The notes under the pieces were generated by a model, which ran no database searches, was not told where the DNA came from, and saw only the letters and a list, made by a program, of their open reading frames with translations. Both the position numbers and the translations under genes were made by a program. This document shows positions 20,619-32,069 of a stretch of 64,000 nucleotides of DNA, in pieces (position 1 is the stretch's first letter; each line of letters begins with the position of its first letter). Where the stretch lies: the NCBI GenBank assembly GCA_022539475.1, contig VCMS01000051.1, positions 1 through 64,000 of the forward strand, in the 5' to 3' direction. Origin of the DNA: Gracilaria domingensis. Lineage: Eukaryota; Rhodophyta; Florideophyceae; Gracilariales; Gracilariaceae.

Positions 20619-23535
20619 TGGCTACTCTAAGTCGATGGCGTCCACTTCCCAACGTTGACTCTCGAGAAGCACTTGTTTTGTGCGCGACGACGGTCTCAAA
20701 TACTGAATGCATCATTGCTGCTACAGATGCTCCCGAGCTCGTGTGTGGCGAGGAGCAACGAAATACTACCAAAGCTTATGCGCGGGGGATTTTTTGCGTG
20801 CGATATGCGATCTTTGCAACCAACTCCCTTCTCGAGCAAAGCGCTGTTGTATTAACTCTTATGAATGGCGTAGGTTGCGTCTGCATTCATTCTCAAACGT
20901 CGAAAAGCTGGACGGCGAGCTTGGCGATGAGTTGCAAGCGATGTGCAATACAGCTCATATGTTCTCGGTTGCCACTCTTGGGTTGGATCTTGATGCGGAA
21001 TCGTTTCGCGTAGCACTTGGGAAAGAGACGACTATTATTCTGCTTGATATCGATCTAGTTCGCGAAAAGGTCACGCTGTTGGGCGATTATGTACTCCCAG
21101 AACGCATTGCTTCAGTTGCGTTCTCTGAGATGACCATTGTCGTATCTACTTTCTCAGTTCATCATTTGTTGAGAATATCCAGAGGTGAAGTCTTGGCGGT
21201 TGCGGCAACTGTGAAACGTTCCGAGAATCAAAAGCGACAATCCTCTGCAGCAGATGGTGGCACTGCAGTGCTGTCTTTGATAGGAGGGTTTTTCTGGAGG
21301 CGAGGTTTATCTGCAGTAGGCGAGTCGCCTGTAGCGTTTGCCCTTCCTGAGAACAGATGGCTACTCAGGGTTGATGAGGAACTGGTTACATACTCTTCGT
21401 TTGGCGGGAAACTGGAAGAAATGGAGAACGTTTTCAAGAGCAGGACCGGCATGGACATTTCTGACTCAATTGTCTCTTTGAGTACTAAAGAGGAAACCTC
21501 ATCTCAACAGGCTCGAGGAAAAGAGAGGAGCAATTCTATGTCTTCGCTCGCATCCGTTGCGACGGGTATAACTAATCGAACGGTTCTAGATGAAGCCCTA
21601 GCCAAGAGAGCAGAGAGGCCTCCGCAAAGCACGATATTCTCGTCACCCTTTGTTCTATCCATATCTGCGAATAACGAAGTCATGGCCTTCGCAGCAAACG
21701 GTTCGGTTCAAGGAGTCAGGGAGCAAATAAGACTCTTTGAAGAAAATGATGAAGAGCCTCAAGTGAAACATGAGCAGGGGGCAAGGCTTCTCATCTGTCG
21801 ATACGGTCGAAATCTTGCCATTTTATTTTGGCCAAGCGGTCGAATCGCGGCTTTGGAGCTCGTCGATGATCTTGAAACCCTAATTGACGAGAAAGAGGCT
21901 GCGAATGAGTTGCGCTTAGCACTTTCTCTCGTTCCTGCAGAGCAAGTGGATCGCATGCTGAGTTTACGTCGACTTCTGGCTGTCGAAGCCAGAAATCAAG
22001 ACTGGCACGATGCCGCGATCTATCAGATGCAGAACATTGTCAATACTGTCATTAGGCGCGAAGGGAACGACCCTGAACTCATATCAGAAGCAGTAGAGTT
22101 ACGTGGAGATTCTGAAAGTTCCTGGCAGTCAGACGACGTAATAGCAACGATGTGGGCTGACTTCTTGTTTAGGTTGCGCCGGCAGATTATGCGCCCGAGT
22201 AAAGCCGACGTCGATGTGTTGGAAACTTTGTGCCGCGCAGATGCGTCGGCTTCCAGAGTCAGGTCTTTACTACAGTCTAAACATGGAATTCCGCTTTCGG
22301 TAGGTGAGAGCTTGATAACCGCAAAGGAATCTATGCTACGTCAAGAAGAACAAATTGATGCCCTTGTAGCGCTTTATACCTCACTGCTGGTTCATGAGAA
22401 AGCCCTTACGCTACTGGAAAACTCTGATGTGCCAAACAATTTTACCGGCGTAAGTAGCTATCTTTCAACCAGTATGCGACCCAGCGACAATCCGGAAGTG
22501 TATTTCATTCACTTAAAATGGCTCGCGCATAAAGCTCACAGCGAAGCTCAAGGACCTGAAAAACTGCAAAGTCTGATTCAGAAACTCGTCCGACAAGTAA
22601 AAGATTCGGATGATCTTCTCGGTAGAACCTTTGAAGTACTTGTTGAAGAAGCAGATGTTTTACTCGAAGAGGTCGTTGACGAAGTTTGCAAGCTAGTCGT
22701 GGGTGGTTCTGGGGATAGCATCACCGAAGCTGACACAAGCGATTTTGAACACACGGAGAAGTTCTCAGGTGATGTTATTGCGATGGCGCTTCTGGCTGGG
22801 ATGGCAAGGGCAAACTCTACATCAAGAGACGAGGTGTTTCAGAGTCTCAGGTCAACTTTCGGAACAAGAATCCTTTATCATCCCGATGCAACTTATCATT
22901 CGTACACATTACTGCAAGCACTATAAAAACCGGAGTACAAGGCGCTCGGGCTTCGGGAAGAGCTCGCATATCTGCTTGGAGGACAAGAACGACATGAAGC
23001 GGCAGCTGATGAACTTGCTGCAGAGGTAAACTTGGCGCCACAGGAGGCTCTTACGAGATTAGTGCGTATGTCCCCAGGTTCAGACCGTGCGAACGCTGTG
23101 GAGTCATTGGTAGCAGCTTACCTTCGTGTTCCAGCACAAGGCAGGGTCCTGCGTATCAAGGATGCGAGCAATTTACTTATGTGCAGTGCAGGCAGTCTTG
23201 AGATTGAAAAACTACTACTTGATGGACGTTGTTCAGACAAGTCATTGTCATTATCTGATATGTTCCCGTTTCTGGAAGCGGCTTTGGTATCTGGTAATGA
23301 GCGCCATCGTTTGGGCGAGATGCTGAGAGCCATGAAGAAGAGTGAGGTACGTCGATTGCGAGAGGAAGTCCTGACGCGCAGAAGACGAGTGGTAGTAATT
23401 GGACATGATAGGGCGTGTACCTTGTGCACGAGAAGAATAGGGACACTTGTTTTCGTCGCATATCCCGATGGCTCTGTAGCTCACTATGCATGCCACATTA
23501 GTAGAGACAATCAGGAAGTGAACGTCTCACAGTAA
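20619..23535 (+). pseudogene. Vps39/Vps3-family tethering subunit (HOPS/CORVET), one frameshift and one in-frame stop
   Basis: Residues from 20619 form the N-terminal CNH (citron homology) beta-propeller. The frame changes between about 20850 and 20885, then stays open to 22923. The middle is an alpha-solenoid (clathrin-repeat-like). At 22924-22926 a TAA interrupts the frame, yet the same frame continues at once with GLREELAYLLGGQERHEAAA and runs to 23535. The C-terminus has the Vps39/TGFBRAP1 zinc motif: ACTLCTRR...HYACH (C-x2-C...H-x2-C). Family members tether late endosomes, vacuoles or lysosomes and contact Rab7/Rab5 and R-SNAREs. The rest is fully conserved, so the two defects are recent, or one could be a sequence error. 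Confidence 0.75.
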
Positions 23536-23539
23536 AACA

Positions 23540-24010
23540 ACATTTAGCCGCACAGGTAGTATTAACGTTCTGCAACGCCTAGAGACATGAAAGTTAAGTG
23601 TAATGATCGTGAGATTTGTCGCGTGTTTCGATGGCGCTGTCACTTTTTCATTGACGGATATAAAACCTTCGTAGAACGAAGGCGTGACCACTTTTGCTGA
23701 AGCACGAAAATACGAGATGTATTTCCTTTATGTTCGCTATGCTGTCAAGCGGCTTAGAGCGCTTGATTCGCTCCATCGAAAATGCCCGTAGACAGTCGCA
23801 CGGAGAGCGCACGCAGATCCAAGCATTCGAAATTAGGCTGATGCGAAGCGTTGGTAGTGGAGGTAGCATGCAAACGCAATGATAACAGCACTACATTGAT
23901 TCCCGTGCGACAAACATGGCGTGAGTCACGGTAAAGCATCAAGTTATATCGAATGCAAAAATAGTTGCTTCCCAATGGGAAGTTCCCATACGAGAGTTAA
24001 TGTGATATTT
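23540..24010. other. Spacer, nothing recognised
   Basis: This stretch lies between the convergent Vps39-like gene and the 14-3-3 remnant. Only short frames are seen. Confidence 0.4.
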
Positions 24011-24015
24011 CACGC

Positions 24016-24324
24016 TTACTCCTTGAGATCTGGGTTCTCATCGCCAAGCTCTTCGTCACTATCCTGGTCAGTCTTCCAGAAGTTGAGATTATCGCGAAGG
24101 AGTTGCATGATCAACGTAGAGTCCTTGTATGACTCTTCATTGAGGGTATCCAACTAAGCAATAGCTTCGTCAAAGGCAGTCTTAGCCAATTCACAAGCAT
24201 CGTCTGGGCTATCAAAGATTTCGTAGTAGAACACTAAGAAGTTGAGCGATTCCTTGGTGATCTCGACATGAACTGTGTTACCCTTATTCTCCTCTTTTTG
24301 TTCGATAGAGGAAATGATACGCTG
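24016..24324 (-). pseudogene. 14-3-3 protein remnant with internal deletion and premature stop
   Basis: Read on the minus strand, the frame begins with the helix-3 signature [15 protein letters not shown] and passes straight to [18 protein letters not shown], which belongs near helix 8. About 110-120 residues of a normal ~245-residue 14-3-3 are therefore missing. It continues through [11 protein letters not shown], a TAG at 24154-24156 where the family has Glu, and then [20 protein letters not shown] and the acidic tail, ending with TAA at 24016-24018. 14-3-3 dimers bind phosphoserine/threonine peptides; this copy lacks most of the groove and cannot function. No short-frame scan would show it because of the stop. 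Confidence 0.88.
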
Positions 24325-24329
24325 ATAAG

Positions 24330-24513
24330 TTCTCCGTCATCCCGTCCCGCCCGCTTCTGTCTTCAGACATCACTTTCTGCCAAGATCATTTGTCGTCCTC
24401 CTTCACCGTCGTCTACTTTCCACCCGTATGCTCATGCTTACATCGGGAGTTCCTGATAGTCGGGAGTTGACCAGAACAACACCAGATACCAGAAAGTGCT
24501 CGGTAGAGTCGTC
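24330..24513. other. Junction between 14-3-3 remnant and hAT element
   Basis: Contains CCCGTCCCGCCCG-like sequence that could be part of the hAT end, but no matching inverted copy was confirmed on the far side. Confidence 0.3.
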
Positions 24514-26986
24514 CTATTGGTTATCTTCGTCATCAAACAGGGTACGCATTATACCAGCCTCTGGGAGATCATCATCTTCCTCACCAATGTCCCAGTCCAC
24601 AATATCCTCCTCTGGAGTCTGTTCTTGGTCGAATGCTACCGTATTTGTGTCTTCTTCAAAGTACGACACAATGTTTGCCGAAGAAGAAGCAGCTCCTGGC
24701 GATAGTGTTACGTTTGGAGTGTAGCATCGAGATACTTTTTCCCGGGGTGCTTCATCTTGAGATATCAATGCGTCATTGAAGGCGCAAAATATCATTTTCT
24801 CGACTTTCGAGTTGTGTAGTCTGTTTCGTGTTGGGGTACGAATTCTACCCTGGAGGCTAAAGCTCCGTTCGGCACTGGACGATGATGGACTGACAGACAA
24901 GATTCGAAGTGCGAATTCCTTCAGAGTCGGATGTCCTTGATACTGTATCCAATAAACGACTGGAATGTTCATGAATGCCATCAAAACCTCACGCGTTTCA
25001 GGACATTCCATCTGCGATTTCCATGACAGCCTTGCAAAATTGAACTGTTCAAATAGGTTCATAACTGCACCGCTCTCCCCGCCCGAGTTTGGTAGCTTCT
25101 GAGTGGGAGGAAACACCGAGGACTTCACGAAAGTCTTCATGTGCTTGACAATCTCAGAGTAGTAGTCCGAACACTCAATATTGACGCTTCTGATGTCTAA
25201 GAAATAGGCCACAGAGTGGAGGGAGGTAAGAAGGGGTATCTTGCGGGCCTCCCCGACCAATCTTCGCTGAAAAACACTGAGAACCTCGGCTCTTCGTTCC
25301 AAAGTGAAGAAGGGAGTGACGGGCAGACTGGCGAGCTGTTGTTCCAGTTGTTTTGTAGCTGGGTAGACCTCCGATATTATGGACATCAAAAATACGGAGA
25401 TACTGACGAATGAGTCGTAGAACATGTTAAATGTCCAAACATTTGTCAAAGAAGGAGTTGTCTTTCACAGTGGACTCGAACATTTCACGCTTTTGGTCGT
25501 TCCTACCTTCGTACAGATTCGAACGGAAGTCCAAGCACTCTACCAAGCTTTGGAAAATTGGTTTTCCTCGGATAAACGACTGTAACATCCCCTCTGTGCT
25601 CGCAAACCGAGTAGTTACCATTCGCATTGGTAGCACTGCCGTCTTCAGTGGCTTAAGACGTCCGTACTCGTCATGTTCCCGGTTCGATGTAACGTACCCC
25701 CTGTTACGCAAGCTGCAATTATGTTGCTCCTTAATTTGTTTGAATCGAAAGTACAATTTTGAGTGCTTACGCAGGTCATTAGCAATCCCAGAAACAGATG
25801 ATAATACGTCTCTTGCCCATGGTAGCTCGCCGATGTCCTGCATCAAGAGATTCGCCACATGGGTCTGATCTTGGCCCGATATAATATGATTAAACCTTCG
25901 TGAAAGCTCTTCTTTCGCCTTTACGCATGAGCTGGCGTTATCACTAACGACCGCACAAATGCTTTTCATCTGTCCAAACTGCGAAAACACAGACCTGACG
26001 ACTCTGGCGTACAGCTCCGAATCGCAGCTTTCCGATCCTGTATAAATGGAGCGCAAGAAAAATGTCCTCCGCGAGCGATTAACACCGGTAATCGTCAGTA
26101 GAATGTTAACAACATTCTCGGAATTAATGTCGGTCCACCCGTCAAAAATCAGTGTCCCATACGTCTGTCGCAAGGACGCTGTTATTGACGACTTCACAGA
26201 ATTAACTTTCTTCTCGTAATAGCTCTGCAAGCGACTTCCACCAACCTGAGCAGCAGTAGGCACATGAGGCACACATCTCTTATCCAGCAACTTAACGATC
26301 TCGAGCAATTCATTACCACGTTTCCTCTTCATCAAAAGGCTAAAAGGAAGCATCTTGTTGATGACTAGACGTGTCACCAGCTCGTTCAGCTTGGAAACCT
26401 TTTCACGAAACTCGATTCTCTCTTGGTCTACCATTGCCACAGAGGGATTCATCGTCGACACGCCTCCAATGCTCGACGTGTTTTGTCGCTTCGATGGCCA
26501 TTTTGGCTCCTCGTTCGCACGCGAAGTTCGTTTCGACGGGGTGATTGGCTTACCGAAGCACTCGGCAGCACTGCCTTGTTTTTGGTAGGCGCGCGAGAGG
26601 GATGGGTTTTTGAGAAGTCTTGACAAAGTATCGGGACTTGTGAAAGAACACTGCAGCAGATGGTAGCCAAGCTGAGTTGCGTCAGGGGTAGATGCTTTCG
26701 TGTGCCATCCACATCCGTTGCAAGTAGTGTAAAGATTGTCACCATTGCTGGGTTCTTCATTACTGGGCTGGAGTGAAAAACACTCTGTAGGCCACCAGCT
26801 GCGTTTCCGGCCTACTTTACGCGACGTCGTAGATTGAGAGCCCTGCGAAGCTCCGTAATTGTGGGATGACATGTTTGCTTTGAAGAACCATACAGGTCGT
26901 TTCACAGTCAAGGAAACACGCGTAAAGAATCGAAAGATATTGGAGTTCACGCGCGCGAATAGCCAAACAAGAAGTGTTGTGAGCAC
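24514..26986 (-). pseudogene. hAT-superfamily transposase, one frameshift
   Basis: The 5' frame (26986 to 25427) has a BED-type zinc finger (CNGCGWHTK...HLLQC, C-x2-C...H-x4-C) and the DUF659/RNase-H-like core with FDGWTDINSENVVN. The Asp of that segment and of VVSDNASSCVKAKEEL are candidate catalytic residues. It is followed by the insertion domain (LYEGRNDQKREM). Near 25430-25450 the frame slips to the second ORF (25449 to 24514), which contains the hAT C-terminal dimerisation region: VVYWIQYQGHPTLKEFALRI, then SSSSAERSFSLQGRIRTPTR. hAT elements move by cut and paste with 8-bp target duplications. Terminal inverted repeats were not located by eye. Apart from the one shift it is full length, so it may have been lost recently. 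Confidence 0.88.
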
Positions 26987-27885
26987 TCTGATGGATTCAA
27001 AGCAGTGACAAAAATAGCAGATGGGTGAGCTGAGAAAGAGAAAATGACGTCGCAGGTGGTGATCGTTGCGTAGGGCTGGAGGGAAAACAGGGAACTCAGG
27101 AGGGCAGAGCGACGACGGCTACGTTGGTTGAGTTTGTGGGAGAGCAGTGCGCCAGTTTTCTCAGTGTAGAATGCAGCGGAAGTCGACTCTGAGCGATTCT
27201 GATACAAATATGGCGCTCCTTGGCGCACCCGCGCCAAAATAATCTGTTGTATGATACTTTCTATTGTCAAGTTGGCAAGCTGTCTGTATAATAAAAGTTA
27301 CAACCATGCATGCTTTCTGGATACTAGCAAGAGAGCATGCAAGGTTTGTATTACGAGCCAATGGCTCAGATGCTCCCAGTCAGGAAGCAATCAATACTGC
27401 TGCCTACACGTACATCTTGTAGCCTACAAGTTGTAGGCGTAAGTTTCAGCTCTACTTTGGTGGGACTGGTTATAATGCACTGACATTAACTTTTAGTCGA
27501 CAACTGGAATACTACTACGCGTGTGATGATTATGTCACGGACGTGAGCAGGATGGGAGGAGGATGGGAGCAAGCAATAAATTTTCTCAAGAGGCTAAATA
27601 TTTATTGACGTCGTGCATCACTGCGGCTGCTCAGCAGCCGCTGCACCATTTATAACGGGCGGGGTTTCGCAACAGGTATGGAGAAAGCCTCACCGCCTCC
27701 GACGTGTATTCTCAGTGTTTTCGTAATCTCGTCCGTCTGTAAAAATTATTTTGATGTTTTACATATCTTTTTTTCCCAATATTTTCGTTTCGCTTCATTC
27801 ACATGCGCGCGCGCCGCTTCCACGACTGTCTCAGCTAAGATTCTCTTCGCTCTGAACAAGACCCTTGTAAGGACTGGCTCTTACA
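26987..27885. other. Upstream flank of hAT and of the unknown 394-codon gene
   Basis: No gene is recognised. A small hairpin built on GCCTACA...TGTAGGC lies around 27400-27437. A direct repeat or hAT end could not be fixed. Confidence 0.35.
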
Positions 27886-29180
27886 ATGGAGAGCTATCAG
27901 TATGCCATGAAAGTGCTGTTTCTCGGGACAACTATCTCCGACTTTCATGACTGCCTACTGGATCTGAAAGTCGCGGAGGACTGCAAAAATTTATTTGAAT
28001 GCTTACGGCAACGGGCATCTGAGGTCGTCAGCGATCTACCAGATCACATTCAGAAAGAGCTCAACGAATTGAAATCAAGATCGGCACGGAGCAATCGTGT
28101 AAGCAAAGCGCTTAAGCAAAATCTCGGATCGTTCTGGAGAGGTCTTAATGGGCTCGAGACGTCGGTACGTGCAGAAGAGGATGCGGGTGCGAAAAGTCTG
28201 GCTAAGCGTACAACAGAAGTGATACCATGGATATTTAAGTTGAGAAAGAAAATGCCACGCTGGATATGTGATCTACCTTTAATTTTCCTTGTTTCTGCTA
28301 TTGGATTTCAACGGTATGTATTGGCGTTCATGTACAGAGAACTAGCCGTTTCATTGCCTGAAGATGGAGATAAGAAAGTCAACTGGATTGCAAAGTTAGA
28401 AGTTAAGGACGAGAAAGAGTTTATGAGATTGTTTTTGTCTACCTACAGAGATTTTATCCCGAGAATACATCAAGCAGGCTTTGATAAGGTTTTATTCCCC
28501 GGTGCTTCAAGGAATCCAACGATGTGTGAATCCTTTTGTGAAACCGGTAGTGAACTGCTAACGAAAAGCACCACCTTGTTACAGGATCTCTGTTGCTGTA
28601 TTACTTTCGGAGTTGCAATGTCAAACAGCAGGCGTACGGAGGCTTCAAAGGCTTGGGTGCGTCTGCAAAACGTGGTGATTGGACGAGGCAATGTGGTGAA
28701 GCTGAAGCCAGGTGCATTTAATGTGCAGAGAAACGGGGAATGTGGTTGCTGCTACCCCTTTTTGGTTCAACTGTACCACATACAATCTTCTGTGGTGACA
28801 ATAGGCGTTATTGATTCTACTTTGGATCATGCGATTGCTGCTGGTGCTTCTGGTCCACCAGAACCAAGAGTTTTTGACGAGGTATGTCATTTCTGGGACG
28901 CTGTTTTTCACCTTACAAAGCCTGCATATCAACGGAGTATTGATAAACATAAACTGGAGACAGTCACTAGACGTGGAAAAGACGCTTTGCGGTTATTGAA
29001 CTACTTCTTATTATTAGAGAGGAGCTACGTGATTTGTACTACGTTTTTCTTTTGTTGGAGGTTATTCTGACAAACAACTTGAAAGTTTTTGACGATGTTG
29101 TTGCCTTGGTGGTTCATAAAAGGCAGGACACGGAGAGGAATAACAACGATATTTCGACTGGGAAGAACGCTGGCCAGTGA
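27886..29180 (+). CDS. Unknown protein of about 430 residues, frameshift near the 3' end
   Basis: A 394-codon frame from 27886 ends at 29070. Shifting frame near 29000-29015 adds DLYYVFLLLEVILTNNLKVF and a charged tail to 29180, so the original protein was probably longer. The sequence is largely helical with a Cys-rich patch (NGECGCCYPF) and no recognised domain. Composition and lack of stops suggest it was translated recently. An alternative is a first ORF of a transposon, since it sits between hAT and other relics. Confidence 0.5.
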
Positions 29181-29377
29181 CTGCCTGGCTGCGATATATG
29201 TTGCGGGTGGTGCGGCGGCGGCGTGGAAATGTAAGGCGGCACGAGGCAGGAGAAAGCATAGAGGCTGCCGAGTTTGGACGCGGGCGACAAGGTGGTTGCT
29301 TTGAAGCTTCTTGTGCGCTGCGGTAGCGTGGATATGGTCAGTTGTAAAATGTTGACTGGCGCCCAGGACGTAGTAAA

Positions 29378-30387
29378 TCATGGAAGACGCGTATTAACAC
29401 CTTGCGTTAGTCCCGATGCATATTGTCCTGGATATCCATGAATAGGAGTTTTAGGATCATCAGGAACACCCTGTACCATCGTACCATCTATTACCGTAGA
29501 GTTTGCCTGTTGTTGAATCCCAGGCGCATTCTTTTGAGGAATTATAAATGGGTTACGTGCGCATTTCTTGGGTTGGCCAAGTGTGTTACGCAGTCCGATT
29601 GCATCGTTCATTGTGGATGCTCCCTGAGGTGGATCCGGTTCCGGGGGTGGATTAGGGCCACCCCTCGCAATCTGACCATATCCCTGCAAGTATTGCTCTG
29701 CTATACGCGAGGTCCCGCACGGCGTTGGCAATGGATTTGCTGCGTTCAGATACAGCCTGAGCTTCGGAAATTGGTTGGTTCACCACTTCAATCTGTTCTT
29801 TGTTGAACTCAATGTTTTCTTGCATGGCACCCTTCACTTCTTCACCTGCAAGCTGAGAGGGGCACCTTTATCCACATTTCGAATGATATTGTACTTGTCA
29901 CAAAGCGAGGCAAACAGATGTTTGGCGGAGCGCAACAAGGAATAGACCTTTGCTGTAGCAACCTCTGCGCGGAAACTCTGGTCAAACTCGTTGCGGACGT
30001 CGGCGAGGAGTCCGAAAGCGGTCGCCTGTTGGTACTCACGGGCGCATACGACGAGATAGAGACACACTGGGCCGGAGTGGTAGTAAATGCTTCCAAAGTC
30101 TCGATCTGTTATTTTGAGACGCGTATACTCGCCAATGCGGCCGGAAATCAGGACCTCTTCGAGCTTGTCGTGCAAAAGTTTGGAAGGAAGTTGGCTGAAG
30201 GAGGTGGCGTAGTAGAGAGCAATGGGAACGCTAGACGGGCGACGGCCACGAAGCGAACATTGGGAAGGTCGTCCTGCGCAGTATGCAATGAGGCGAGACG
30301 GAATCGTGTGTCAAAACCATGCAGTTTGTCAGGGCGGAAGCGCGACGCAATTGCGGCGAAAGTGGGGGAAGGGGTTTGACGTACCAT
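29378..30387 (-). pseudogene. Longin-domain R-SNARE-like protein with Pro-rich tail, several frameshifts
   Basis: Starting at Met 30387 the N-terminal frame ends in VRFVAVARLAF, the first longin strand. Near 30175 it shifts to LHDKLEEVLISGRIGEYTRL, then SIYYHSGPVCLYLVVCARE and TAFGLLADVRNEFDQSF, a classical longin fold. Near 29840 it shifts into VKGAMQENIEFNKEQIEVVN and SERSKSIANAVRDLA, an R-SNARE-like heptad helix. Near 29715 it shifts to RIAEQYLQGYGQIARGG and a Pro/Gln/Gly-rich tail ending at 29378. No transmembrane helix or CAAX box is seen, where VAMP7, Sec22 and Ykt6 carry a membrane anchor. It is an inactive copy or an unusual soluble longin-SNARE. Confidence 0.6.
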
Positions 30388-30389
30388 TG

Positions 30390-31447
30390 AGAAGAGTAGA
30401 TAAGTTATCAAGGAAAGTAGTAAAGGGTGCTTGCCGCGGTGTGCTGAACGGAAGCAGCAAGACTCGAGTACGGTTGGTAGGCGCGGGGGAGGGAGGGAGG
30501 CTAAGGTGTGGAGATGCGAAGAGAGCGCGGAGAAGCGTGAAAGAGGGAGGTAGATACGAACAGCAGCGCACACAGCGAAAAAAACAGAAGCGCGAGAGCA
30601 AGCAACAGGTGCGCGTGCAACGCGAAGAGCCATGGCAAAAAGATTTGAAGTGCGAATTTACGCGGTGAGCGCGGCGTCGCCACTGCGATGTATTGGCGTG
30701 GTTGTTGTGGCGCGGCGCGCACGGGTGCATTGCTGGCGCGGGCTGGTTGGCATTGCGTGACGGGTTGCGCGCCCCATTGTGTGGGCGGCCGTGACTTGCG
30801 CCTCCGCGCTGGAGCCCGCGCGATGCGCCAGGCTGTATCTAGATACCGGCGGAATGTGTGCCGTCTACTTGGCGGCGGCGACGCGCCATGCCACGCTTCG
30901 CCCTCTCCCAGCGGGCGGTTTACCCCTCGTTGACGTGCCCAGCCCGCGGTGCGAGCACCTTGAGGAAGTCCATCGCAAAGCACCGGCGTTTTGTCAGAAC
31001 CGTGTGCACCCGCTGCAGGGCCACGCGGTCGTACGCCGGCGCCACCACGGAGATGGGATGTCTGCCGCAGTCCTCGCGGCTGCGCAGAGCGTTAGTGGTG
31101 TTGAGTTCAAAACCTGATTTAGCTGCCTCCTCGATCTTTGTCTACCCGAGAGCAATAACTTTTGTACGTTTATCGATAGAAACAGCAATGACGTCGTAGA
31201 AGGCTTCTGAACTCTTCTTGAAGGCATACATGTTATTAATACGACCATCCATGTTCAATGGGTCTGACATTGGAGGTATTCCAATACCACGTCGCACCAG
31301 ACGTACGGAACCAGCTGAATCCCTTCCGGTTGCACAAAGCAAGGCTGTCTCACTGCATTATAGGGAGATGTTTGAGTGTGAAAGTAGTGGTGCTCAAGAA
31401 TCTATAGACGGTACAATCTGCAAGATCTCGAGGCGAGCACTGCTAGA
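30390..31447 (-). other. GC-rich flank with an unknown coding-like remnant
   Basis: The minus-strand frame at 31142-31342 (INNMYAFKKSSEAFYDVIAV) appears to continue, after a shift, with KSGFELNTTNALRSREDCG and VAPAYDRVALQRVHTVLTKR down to about 30940. No family is recognised. A plus-strand ATG at 30632 opens a short frame of uncertain meaning. Confidence 0.25.
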
Positions 31448-31600
31448 GTACAGCAGTGAACGTTCAGCAGTGAACGGTCACTGCCACTGTACATCAGTGA
31501 ACGGTCACTGCCACTCAACAGCATTGAACGTTCACTACAACTGTACAGCATTGAACGTTCAGTACAACTGTACAGCATTGAACGTTCATTGACGTGGTAC
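31448..31600. repeat. 27-bp tandem repeat with TGAACGTTCA core
   Basis: Units begin at 31488, 31515, 31542 and 31569 (exact period 27), each with the form TGTACAGCATTGAACGTTCA. Earlier partial units at 31448-31487 contain TGAACGTTCA (31457-31466) and TGAACGGTCA. The core matches the minisatellite at 17.4 kb. Confidence 0.95.
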
Positions 31601-31868
31601 TGTATCTGGTACACATGTGTTGTTATGCCACGTATCGCAGCAACTTATCCTCTATGGAACGCGGTTGTAGCCGCTTACAAAGGAGATTTACGCCCTTTCT
31701 TTCGTTGTCAGTCACGGCCTACATCACGCGTTATGGAGGGTCTCAGACCCCGCTTTCCTTACGCGCGCGTGTAGCAATTTTTTGCCCTCTGCAATAGCTT
31801 TTAAGCGGGGGTCATCCTTCGGGTAATACAGTGTGCGAAACGCTTATAGATCTAAAATTCTGTTTTAG

Positions 31869-31913
31869 CCGCAAGCCAGAAGTATACATTTCAGCATGTG
31901 TTCTGGCTTGCGG
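31869..31913. repeat. Perfect 13-bp stem-loop near the Tc1 left end
   Basis: Arms 31869-31881 (CCGCAAGCCAGAA) and 31901-31913 are perfectly complementary with a 19-base loop. It lies beyond the 3' end of the transposase frame and is followed by AATCAATAAAA at about 31948. Confidence 0.85.
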
Positions 31914-32069
31914 GTCAAAGCAAGAGCCTACAAAGGCTATGTAGAATCAATAAAACTCCATTTCAACACAACATTTCACCTCTTTTTCTTGGATAGAACA
32001 ACACGAAATAAATATAGAGCCGCGAACTTTTATGCGATCCACAATATCTAAACTTGCTCACAGACCCCG

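Noticed and set aside
24330-27660. CCCGCCCG words on both sides of the hAT gene as terminal repeats
   Set aside because: Only about eight bases agree, and no 8-bp target duplication was found.
29834-30175. Identifying the longin protein as Sec22, Ykt6 or VAMP7 specifically
   Set aside because: The longin and SNARE-like helices are visible but no diagnostic anchor or CAAX remains, so no gene symbol is given.
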